The notes under the pieces are model-generated. The model made no database searches. It was not told where the DNA came from and saw nothing but the letters and a program-made list of their open reading frames with translations. A DNA stretch of 64,000 nt from positions 744,001 to 808,000 of the forward strand of contig CAWAGF010000001.1 of NCBI GenBank assembly GCA_963781675.1. Reading direction: 5' to 3'. The translations under genes were made by a program, and so were the position numbers. Numbering within the stretch: the stretch's first letter is position 1; every line of letters starts with the position of its first letter. This document shows positions 57,946 to 64,000 of this stretch, in pieces. This DNA is from SCTD01 sp963781675. Its GTDB lineage: Bacteria; Actinomycetota; Actinomycetes; Mycobacteriales; SCTD01.

Positions 57946-58476
57946 GTGAGCAGGAGCAGGCGCGGCCGGGAGACCGCGCTGGACATGGTCCGCTCGCTGG
58001 GGCTGGTCTTCCTCGCGGTCCTGCCGGTGTGGTTCTTCGCGCAGGCTCCGGACTCCGACGAGCAGGAGCTGCGCGAGGTCGACCCCCGCGGGTCCATCGA
58101 GGCCTTCGCGCGGGACCTGCCCGACGTGCCCGTGCCCGGCGCGCTGCCGGACAGCTGGCGCGCGACCTCCTCCTCGTACAGCGGCGGCGAGAAGGCCCTG
58201 CGCGTCGGCTGGGTCACGCCCAGCACCCAGTACGCGGAGTACAGCGCCTCGACGGCCGAGCGCAAGGAGTTCCTCAAGACGACGGCCGGCGCCGACGTCC
58301 AGCGCCTCGAACCGCTCACCGTCGACGGTCAGGAGTGGGAGCAGCTGCGCGAGCCGGACGGCTCGGTCTCGCTGGTCCGGTCGTACGGCAGCACCACGGT
58401 CGTCGTCGGCACGAAGCGGGCGACGGCGTCCGTCGCCGAGCTAGAGGTCCTGCTCCGCTCGCTGACCCGCGGCTAG
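57946..58476 (+). CDS. DUF4245 membrane-anchored protein
   Basis: 176 residues. A basic N-terminus (SRSRRGRETALDMVRSL), one membrane helix (LGLVFLAVLPVWFFAQAP) and an extracytoplasmic domain with FARDLPDVPVPGALPDSWRA, LRVGWVTPSTQYAEY and STTVVVGTKRATASVAELEV, the outline of DUF4245. The function is unknown. It corresponds to Rv1100 beside glpX in M. tuberculosis. GTG at 57946 is preferred; a TTG 21 nt upstream overlaps the kynU stop and is the alternative. Its 3' end overlaps xseB by 36 nt on the other strand. Confidence 0.8.
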   Translation: MSRSRRGRETALDMVRSLGLVFLAVLPVWFFAQAPDSDEQELREVDPRGSIEAFARDLPDVPVPGALPDSWRATSSSYSGGEKALRVGWVTPSTQYAEYSASTAERKEFLKTTAGADVQRLEPLTVDGQEWEQLREPDGSVSLVRSYGSTTVVVGTKRATASVAELEVLLRSLTRG

Positions 58477-58659
58477 CGCGGAGTCCAGCCGGGCCTTGGC
58501 GCCGTCCAACCACGACTGGCACACCTTCGCCAGCTCCTCGCCGCGCTCCCAGAGAGCCAGCGAGTCCTCGAGCGTGGCGCCGCCCTGCTCGAGCTGCCGG
58601 ACCACGTCGGCCAGCTCCTCGCGCGCCTGCTCGTAGCTCGGCCTGGAAGGATCGGTCAC
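58441..58659 (-). CDS. xseB: Exodeoxyribonuclease VII small subunit
   Basis: 72 residues. SYEQAREELADVVRQLEQGG, ATLEDSLALWERGEELAKVC and QSWLDGAKARLDSAL form the typical helical XseB. It assembles in several copies on XseA to give the single-strand-specific nuclease. TAAGGT lies 7 nt before the GTG, inside the 5' end of the divergent acetyltransferase gene, so it seems to have its own leaderless promoter. Unusually it is separated from xseA by that opposite-strand gene. Confidence 0.93.
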   Translation of the reverse strand: MTDPSRPSYEQAREELADVVRQLEQGGATLEDSLALWERGEELAKVCQSWLDGAKARLDSALAAGQRAEQDL

Positions 58660-59160
58660 GTGGGAGACCTTAGGCGCGCGACGGTCGCCGACGCCGCCGA
58701 CCTGACGCGGCTGCGCGGCCACATGGTCGCCGCGATGGGCGGCGACCCGGCCGTGCCCGGGTGGACCCAGGCCTGCGAGGAGGCGTTCGCGCGGCGGCTC
58801 GCCGAGCCGGACCGCTTCGCCGCCTGGCTGGTCGAGGTCGACGGCGCGGCGGTCAGCAGCGGGGTCGGCTGGCTGGAGGAGCACCTGCCCTCGCCCGGCT
58901 CGTTCGACGGCCGGCGCGGGCACATCGCGTCGATGAGCACCGACCCGGCGCACCGCCGCCACGGGCACGGCCGCCGGGTCTTCGTCGCGCTGATGGGGTG
59001 GTTCGCCGGGATGGCGGTGCCGCGGGTGGACCTGCGGGCGACCGAGGACGGTCGGCCGCTCTACGAGGAGCACGGCTTCCGCGAGCTGGGCGGCGCCACC
59101 ATGGCCTGGACCGCGTCCGAGGCGGCCACGCCGGGGCTCGGGTTCGCTACTCCGCGGTGA
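58660..59160 (+). CDS. GNAT-family N-acetyltransferase
   Basis: A 166-residue acetyl-CoA-dependent acetyltransferase. The order is LRRATVADAADLTRLRGHMV, FAAWLVEVDGAAVSSGVGWL, then the acetyl-CoA loop region HIASMSTDPAHRRHGHGRRV (a variant of R/Q-x-x-G-x-G/A), and LRATEDGRPLYEEHGFREL, a typical GNAT C-terminal end. The substrate is unknown. Its GTG directly abuts the xseB GTG (shared CACGTG), with GGAAGG or AAGGAT 7 nt upstream, and its end overlaps xseA by 14 nt. Confidence 0.88.
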   Translation: MGDLRRATVADAADLTRLRGHMVAAMGGDPAVPGWTQACEEAFARRLAEPDRFAAWLVEVDGAAVSSGVGWLEEHLPSPGSFDGRRGHIASMSTDPAHRRHGHGRRVFVALMGWFAGMAVPRVDLRATEDGRPLYEEHGFRELGGATMAWTASEAATPGLGFATPR

Positions 59161-60346
59161 CGAACAGGACGCCGGCCGCCAGCCGCACCTGCAGGTCGGT
59201 CCCCGGCGGCACGGCGTCGGCGTCGCGCACCACCGCCCCGTCCTCGTCCTGCACGACGGCGTAGCCGCGGTCCAGCGTGGCCTGCGGGGAGAGCGCGACC
59301 ACGCGGGCGAGCACGTGGTCGAGGTCGGACTGCGCCCGCTCGAGCTGCGCCCCGGTGCAGCGGCGGGCCCGCTCGCGCAGCGCGTCGACGTCCTGCCGCC
59401 GCCCCTCGACCAGCGTGCGCGGGTCCGCGAGCGACGGCCGGCTCCGTACGGCGTCCAGGCGCGCGCGCTCGCTCGTGACGAGGTGCGTGACGACGCGGCG
59501 GCAGCGGTCGCGGGCCTGGCGCACCCGCTGCGCCTCCTCCTGCACGTCGGGCACGACCCGCTTCCCGGCGTCGGTGGGGGTGGAGCAGCGGACGTCGGCG
59601 ACCAGGTCGAGCAGCGGGCTGTCCGGCTCGTGGCCGATCGCGCTGACGACCGGCGTGCGGCAACGCGCCACCGCGCGGCAGAGGGTCTCGTCGCTGAACG
59701 GCAGCAGGTCCTCCACGCTGCCGCCGCCGCGGGCGATGACGATCACGTCGACCTCGGGGCTCGCGTCGAGGGAGTGCAGCGCCCCGGTCACCTGCTCCAC
59801 GGCGAGGTGGCCCTGCACGGCGACCTCGCGGACGTCGAAGTCGACGGCCGGCCAGCGACGCCGCGCGTTCTCCAGGACGTCCCGCTCGGCAGCGCTGGCC
59901 CGGCCGGTGATGAGGCCGACCCGGCGGGGGAGGAACGGCAGCGGCTTCTTCAGGTGCGGGGCGAACAGCCCCTCCTGGCCGAGCAGCACCTTGAGCCGCT
60001 CGAGCCGGGCGAGCAGCTCGCCGACGCCGACCTGGCGGATCTCGATCGCCTTGAGCGACAGCGTGCCCCGGCCGGCGTAGAACTCCGGCTTGCCGTGCAC
60101 GACGACCCGGGTGCCCTCGGTCAGCGGCGGCACGACGGCCTCGCAGACGGCGCGGGCGCACGTCACGGACAGGCTCATGTCGGCGACCGGGTCGCGCAGC
60201 GTCAGGTAGACGGTGCCGGGGCGCTTGGACACCTGGGTGACCTGGCCCTCGACCCAGACCCGGCCGAGCTTGTCGATCCACTCGACGAGCGAGCGCGCCA
60301 CGGTCCGCACCGGCAGCGGCTGCTCCGCGCTGTTGGCCAGACCCAC
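59147..60346 (-). CDS. xseA: Exodeoxyribonuclease VII large subunit
   Basis: 399 residues. The N-terminal OB fold has VEGQVTQVSKRPGTVYLTLR and VVVHGKPEFYAGRGTLSLKA. The catalytic domain has PRRVGLITGRASAAERDVLE, DVIVIARGGGSVEDLLPFSD, VVSAIGHEPDSPLLDLVADV and RCSTPTDAG, all conserved. The C-terminal coiled coil and LDRGYAVVQDEDGAVV end it. It degrades single-stranded DNA with XseB. TAGGCT 6 nt before the GTG marks a leaderless promoter; a strong terminator lies just upstream of it. It matches Rv1108c. Confidence 0.96.
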   Translation of the reverse strand: MGLANSAEQPLPVRTVARSLVEWIDKLGRVWVEGQVTQVSKRPGTVYLTLRDPVADMSLSVTCARAVCEAVVPPLTEGTRVVVHGKPEFYAGRGTLSLKAIEIRQVGVGELLARLERLKVLLGQEGLFAPHLKKPLPFLPRRVGLITGRASAAERDVLENARRRWPAVDFDVREVAVQGHLAVEQVTGALHSLDASPEVDVIVIARGGGSVEDLLPFSDETLCRAVARCRTPVVSAIGHEPDSPLLDLVADVRCSTPTDAGKRVVPDVQEEAQRVRQARDRCRRVVTHLVTSERARLDAVRSRPSLADPRTLVEGRRQDVDALRERARRCTGAQLERAQSDLDHVLARVVALSPQATLDRGYAVVQDEDGAVVRDADAVPPGTDLQVRLAAGVLFVTAE

Positions 60347-60352
60347 GCCGCG

Positions 60353-60358
60353 AGCCTA
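60353..60358 (-). promoter_or_regulatory. -10 box of xseA (leaderless)
   Basis: TAGGCT on the minus strand ends 6 nt before the xseA GTG, downstream of the terminator of the preceding gene. This is one of the clearest examples of the leaderless promoter pattern in the window. Confidence 0.65.
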
Positions 60359-60377
60359 GGCGCGGTGCCCGCTCATG

Positions 60378-60413
60378 ACGAAGGCCGTCCCGCGGGTGCG
60401 GGACGGCCTTCGT
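60378..60413 (-). terminator. Hairpin terminator between the lipid-droplet-type gene and xseA
   Basis: Perfect 16-base arms (ACGAAGGCCGTCCCGC at 60378-60393, partner 60398-60413) with a GGGT loop, 11 nt after the stop of the minus-strand gene and before the xseA promoter. Confidence 0.88.
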
Positions 60414-60423
60414 GGTGCAGGAC

Positions 60424-61564
60424 CTAAGCGGGGTTGGTGCTGCCCGAGCCCGACGAGCGCGGCTGCGACGGGTTGGTGGGGTCGCCGGCCGACGGCGGGT
60501 TCTGGGCCGGGCCGCCGGTGACAGGCTGCACCTTCGCGCCGGCCTCTGGCGCCCTTGGGCTTGTCGGGGGCGGCCGCGGCGGCGGTCGGGTCGCTGCCGG
60601 ACAGCGGCGCGGTCGGGTCGTCGGCGAGCTTGGCGATCCGGTTGTCGAGCATGGTGATGATCGGCAGCCGGTCGGCGTGCGCCTTCTCGTAGTCGCGGAC
60701 CTGGATGAGCTGCGGCAGGTCGAGGCTGCGCATCCGGCCGCGCAGCGACCCGAGCGTCAGGTGGTCGTAGTCCGGCAGCGGCAGGTCGTCGTGGGCGAGC
60801 ACCACGCCGCCGACGCGCGCCGAGACCTGCTCGACGGTCTCGACGACCTGGGGCGCGGCAGCCGTGTCGACGCGGGTGTCGTCCGGCTGGCTGGCCTTGG
60901 GGGTGGCCTTGCCCTTGGTGGCCTGGGCCGGGTTCTTGCGCTGGCGCTCGGCCTGCGCCGGGTCCAGGCCCGCGGCGGCGGCCTTCTCGGCGGCCTCGGC
61001 GGCTGCCTGCTCCGCGCGCTGGGCGGCCTCGGCGACGTGCCGCTCGGCCTCGGCGACAGCCTTGGCGGCTGCGTCCGCGTCGACCGGCGCGGCCTTGGCC
61101 GGCTTCTTCGCCGGGGTCGTGGCCTTCGCCTGGGTGCCGCTCACGCTCTGGGCGGCGTCCTCGACGCTGCCGGCCGCGGAGGACAGGCCGTCGCCGACGG
61201 TGCGGGTCGCGGTGCCGGTCGCCTTGCGGGCGGTGCGGGCCAGCCGCGTGACTCCCTCGCCGACGTCCTCGAGCGCGTCCTCGACCTTGTCGTACGGCCG
61301 GGCGAGCGGCGTGCCCTGCAGCGCGCCCTCGACGCGGTCCTCGACCTCGTCGAAGGAGGTGCCGCGCAGGCGGGCGATCAGGCGCTCGCCGCGCTCGGCG
61401 AGGTCGTCGTAGCCCTGGCGCGCTGCCCCGATGCTGGTCAGCGCGTGGCTGACGGCATAGACGGGCAGCTGCACAGCCTTGCCCGGCAGGCGGCGGACCC
61501 CGCCCAGGACGGTCGGCACCAGCCCGAGGGCGGCGGCGACAGGGCGGGAGACGGGGCTGGGCAT
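60424..61564 (-). CDS. Lipid-droplet-associated-type protein with Ala/Lys-rich insert (one frameshift)
   Basis: About 379 residues. The N-terminus (ALGLVPTVLGGVRRLPGKAV) is amphipathic and membrane-associating, followed by HALTSIGAARQGYDDLAERG. A long Ala/Glu/Lys coiled-coil-like region follows (EAERHVAEAAQRAEQAAAEA). The conserved C-terminal module is LTLGSLRGRMRSLDLPQLIQ with YEKAHADRLPIITMLDNRIA. One extra base near 60547 precedes a Gly/Ser/Pro tail. Between xseA and ispH it corresponds to Rv1109c, annotated as lipid-droplet-associated, but is considerably longer. The lipid function here is inference from position and the amphipathic N-terminus. Confidence 0.7.
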
Positions 61565-61691
61565 GGACGGCGTCCTTCGGCTCGGGTGGGGCTGGGCGGT
61601 CTGCCGTCTGCCTGCCCGCCGCTCCCCCTCGTACACGTCGCGAGAGGAAGATCACCGGGCCGACTGGCGCCGCGGACGTAGCATGGGAGCC

Positions 61692-62675
61692 ATGACGGAG
61701 ACTGCGGCACGCCCGTCGAAGCGGGTCCTCGTGGCCAAGCCGCGCGGCTACTGCGCCGGCGTCGACCGCGCGGTGCTGACCGTCGAGAAGGCGCTCGAGG
61801 CGTACGGCGCGCCCGTCTACGTGCGCAAGCAGATCGTGCACAACGCCCACGTGGTCCGCACGCTCGAGGCGCAGGGCGCGGTGTTCGTCGACGAGACGGA
61901 GGAGGTGCCCGAGGGCGCCACCGTCGTGTTCTCCGCCCACGGCGTCGCGCCGACCGTGCACGCCGAGGCCAAGGTCCGGCAGCTGAAGACGATCGACGCC
62001 ACCTGCCCGCTGGTGACCAAGGTCCACCTCGAGGCCAAGCGCTTCGCCAAGGAGGACCTCGACATCGTGCTCATCGGGCACGAGGGCCACGAGGAGGTCG
62101 TCGGGACGACCGGCCAGGCACCCGAGCACATCCACCTCGTCGACGGCGTCGAGGAGGCCGCCCGGGTCGAGGTCCGCGACCCGAGCAGGGTTGCCTACCT
62201 GTCGCAGACCACTCTGTCGGTGGACGAGACCAACGTGACGGTCGACGCGCTGCGCCAGCGCTTCCCGCTGCTGCAGGGGCCGCCGTCCGCAGACATCTGC
62301 TACGCCACCCAGAACCGTCAGGTCGCGGTCAAGGAGATCGCGCAGGCCTCCGACCTGCTGCTGGTCGTCGGCTCGCGCAACAGCTCCAACTCGGTGCGCC
62401 TGGTCGAGGTCGCCCTCGACGCCGGCGCCCGCGCCTCCTACCTGGTCGACGACGCCTCCGAGATCGACGAGGCGTGGCTCGACGGCGTCACCACCGTCGG
62501 GCTGACCAGCGGCGCCTCGGTGCCGGAGAGCCTGGTGCAGGACGTCATGGCGTGGCTGGCCGCCCGTGGCTACGCCGACGTGGAGGAGGTGGAGTCGGCG
62601 CAGGAGCACCTGCTGTTCGCGCTGCCGCCCGAGCTGCGCCGCGACCTGCGCGCGGCGGGGATCTCCGAGACCTGA
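61692..62675 (+). CDS. ispH: 4-hydroxy-3-methylbut-2-enyl diphosphate reductase
   Basis: A 327-residue iron-sulfur enzyme, last step of the MEP isoprenoid pathway, making IPP and DMAPP that feed the cis-prenyltransferase at 40 kb. The three cluster cysteines are in KPRGYCAGVDRA, TIDATCPLVTKVH and ADICYATQNRQ. The substrate-binding His residues are in KQIVHNAHVV and VFSAHGVAP, and Glu/Thr in the HEEVVGTTGQ region. Start: TAGCAT 7 nt before the ATG at 61692 makes this the likely leaderless start; the ATG 9 nt upstream lies inside that box. Confidence 0.97.
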   Translation: MTETAARPSKRVLVAKPRGYCAGVDRAVLTVEKALEAYGAPVYVRKQIVHNAHVVRTLEAQGAVFVDETEEVPEGATVVFSAHGVAPTVHAEAKVRQLKTIDATCPLVTKVHLEAKRFAKEDLDIVLIGHEGHEEVVGTTGQAPEHIHLVDGVEEAARVEVRDPSRVAYLSQTTLSVDETNVTVDALRQRFPLLQGPPSADICYATQNRQVAVKEIAQASDLLLVVGSRNSSNSVRLVEVALDAGARASYLVDDASEIDEAWLDGVTTVGLTSGASVPESLVQDVMAWLAARGYADVEEVESAQEHLLFALPPELRRDLRAAGISET

Positions 62676-62740
62676 CCGCGGGAGCCCGGCTCCGGTGACC
62701 CCATGGCGTCCGGCGGGCGGCACGCAGCGGGCCGGTCGGG

Positions 62741-63166
62741 CTAGCGGCGGCCGGCGGACCAGCGGACGACGGCCACCACCAGCGCGGCCACCGTCGCCGC
62801 CATCAGCACCGGGGCTCCCAGCACCAGGGCGTTGACGAGCTCGAGGGCCTGTCGGGTGAGGAACGACCCGCTGCCCATCGTGCGCTCGACCGCGCCGGCG
62901 ACCAGCGCGAGCAGGACGTAGACGAGCGGCGGCATGACGACCGTGGCGACCAGGTCCTCGCGGTGCACGGTCAGGGCGCCGACCAGGCAGCCGCCGACGA
63001 AGCTGACGGCGAACACCTCGCGCAGTCCGGAGCCGGTCAGCACGTCGATCGTCCCACCCAGCAGGCCGAGCGCGAGGGCGACGGCGACCGCGCCGACGGC
63101 GGTCAGCCCGCGGCGGTCGCCGACGGAGGGCAGGGCGTGCCCCTGCGTCGGGCCCGGTGCGGTCAC
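62741..63166 (-). CDS. DUF6542-type membrane protein
   Basis: 141 residues with four hydrophobic helices: LTAVGAVAVALALGLLGG, VFAVSFVGGCLVGALTV, VVMPPLVYVLLALVAGAV and VLMAATVAALVVAVV. GLREVFAVSFVGGCLVGAL and REDLVATVVMPPLVY are the conserved cores of actinobacterial DUF6542 proteins. The position after ispH agrees with Rv1111c. Function unknown. TACCGT lies 8 nt before the GTG. Confidence 0.82.
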   Translation of the reverse strand: MTAPGPTQGHALPSVGDRRGLTAVGAVAVALALGLLGGTIDVLTGSGLREVFAVSFVGGCLVGALTVHREDLVATVVMPPLVYVLLALVAGAVERTMGSGSFLTRQALELVNALVLGAPVLMAATVAALVVAVVRWSAGRR

Positions 63167-63222
63167 GGCACCGGACGGTACCCCCGTGGCGGCCGCCCCC
63201 CGCCGGACCTAGGTTCGTGCGC

Positions 63223-63522
63223 GTGTCCGGTGACAGCGGTTCCTACGGCGAGGGCGAGCGGGTCTTCGGGCCGCCGCAGGGCAGCTACGACGCGGACTGG
63301 GTGGCGAGCAGCGCCCGCACCGCGGACCCCGGTCTGCCCGAGGCACTGGCCCGCGAGCTGGCCGTCTACGCGTGGGACCACCTGCGGGCGATCCGAGAGC
63401 TGGACGCGCCGGAGGTCGCCCGCCGGCTGCTGGCCGGCCACTCGACGGCCGGGGCGACGGCGGCCAACGTGGTGGCCAAGGCGGCCGTCGACTTCTGCGC
63501 GGCCTACGACGTCCAGCCCTAG
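63223..63522 (+). CDS. Small conserved-looking soluble protein
   Basis: 99 residues. A flexible N-terminus (GDSGSYGEGERVFGPPQGSY) precedes helices ELAVYAWDHLRAIRELDAPE and RRLLAGHSTAGATAANVVAK. No family is recognised. TAGGTT lies 7 nt before the GTG at 63223, supporting that start over the in-frame GTG 6 nt earlier. It is convergent with rmuC, sharing 4 nt at the stops. Confidence 0.6.
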   Translation: MSGDSGSYGEGERVFGPPQGSYDADWVASSARTADPGLPEALARELAVYAWDHLRAIRELDAPEVARRLLAGHSTAGATAANVVAKAAVDFCAAYDVQP

Positions 63523-64000
63523 GCGGGCCGCTCCAGCAGGCTGAGCTCGGGCGAGACCGGCGGCGTCGCCACGGCCTCCAACGAGCGCGGGGCCGGCAGC
63601 TCGTCCGGCACACCGGCGAGGTCGGCCATCCGGCGTGCGCTCGGCAGCAGGCTGCGCTCCAGGGAGGCGACGGTCCGGTTGTAGTCCGTCACCGCGCTGT
63701 TGAGCGTGCGGCCGAGCTTGTCGACGTGGCCGCCGACGGTGCCGAGCCGGGCGTAGAGCTCCTTGCCGGCGGTGACGACGGCCCGGGCGTTCTCGGTCAG
63801 CTGCTCCTGCTGCCAGGAGTGCGCGGCGGTGCGCAGGAGCGAGACGAGGGTGGTCGGCGTCGCGACGTGGACGTGCCGGGAGAACGCGTGCTCGAGCAGC
63901 GCCGGGTCGTGCTCGAGCGCGGGCGCGAGGAAGGCCTCACCGGGCACGAACAGCACGACGAACTCGGGCGAGTCGGGCAGCGCCCGCCAGTAGGCCTTGT
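63519..64000 (-). CDS. rmuC: DNA recombination protein RmuC (C-terminal part; runs off the window)
   Basis: Only about the last 160 residues are inside the window. SPEFVVLFVPGEAFLAPALE and HDPALLEHAFSRHVHVATPT, then LVSLLRTAAHSWQQEQLTEN, are hallmark parts of the RmuC core. The C-terminal helical part includes GGHVDKLGRTLNSAVTDYNR. RmuC limits DNA inversions and is a putative nuclease-fold protein. The 5' end lies beyond 64000. Confidence 0.92.
   Translation of the reverse strand, partial: KAYWRALPDSPEFVVLFVPGEAFLAPALEHDPALLEHAFSRHVHVATPTTLVSLLRTAAHSWQQEQLTENARAVVTAGKELYARLGTVGGHVDKLGRTLNSAVTDYNRTVASLERSLLPSARRMADLAGVPDELPAPRSLEAVATPPVSPELSLLERPA

Noticed and set aside
59061..62723. 1220-codon open frame on the minus strand
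   Set aside because: It runs through xseA, the lipid-droplet-type gene and the antisense of ispH in wrong frames; the composition (Arg/Gly/Ala) is typical of GC-rich shadow frames.

Overview
The window is about 64 kb of very GC-rich DNA from an actinobacterium. The evidence is strong GC bias at third codon positions, frequent GTG starts, a mycothiol-conjugate amidase (mca), a GTP-type PEP carboxykinase, a class II FBPase next to fumC, and a repeated pattern in which a TANNNT-like -10 box lies 6-7 nt before the start codon (leaderless transcripts). Nothing points to Mycobacterium itself. The gene order nevertheless follows the Mycobacterium tuberculosis Rv1074c-Rv1112 neighbourhood (comparison from memory): thiolase, SGNH esterase, cbs, metB, greA, DUF4307, mca, small membrane protein, YyaL-like protein, hemolysin III, cis-prenyl transferase, PIN-PhoH, fumC, glpX, DUF4245, xseB, xseA, lipid-droplet-type protein, ispH, DUF6542. 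Other genes are inserted into this backbone.

Layout. 1-7 kb: a membrane-protein fragment, an MFS transporter, tRNA-Leu(UAA), a Bax1-I family membrane protein, a secreted trypsin-like protease, a thiolase, an SGNH hydrolase and a metallo-beta-lactamase-fold hydrolase. 7-11.5 kb: reverse transsulfuration (cystathionine beta-synthase and a cystathionine gamma-synthase/lyase-type enzyme), with a divergent epimerase/TetR pair between them. 11.5-29 kb, an accessory block between metB and greA: a caspase-like C14 protein, DUF2269, an exported DNRLRE-like protein followed by a complete branched-chain amino-acid-type ABC transporter, an AAA(MoxR/ChlI)-VWA operon, a FIST protein overlapping threonine dehydratase, a DksA-type zinc finger, and HPPD. 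29-43 kb: the conserved greA-mca-YyaL-HlyIII-uppS-phoH run, carrying pckG and a GGDEF/EAL protein.

43.1-50.5 kb, a second accessory block between phoH and fumC: a decayed GlgC-like gene, a 53-residue exported two-cysteine peptide, a NarL-type two-component system, a 760-residue secreted repeat protein and a secreted subtilisin. This is the best candidate for an undescribed functional unit. 50.5-64 kb: fumC, glpX, xth, a flavin reductase-TetR-kynureninase-DUF4245 run, xseA/xseB separated by an opposite-strand acetyltransferase, ispH, DUF6542 and a partial rmuC.

About fifty frameshifts interrupt otherwise well-conserved genes. Almost all behave as one extra base, and they cluster at 0-17.2 kb and 41-46 kb, while 17.2-29.8, 30.1-41.0 and 52-60.5 kb are essentially clean. 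I read them as sequencing or assembly insertions rather than gene decay. Interrupted genes are therefore annotated as whole CDS spanning the shifts, and only the GlgC-like remnant, which lacks large protein segments, is called a pseudogene.
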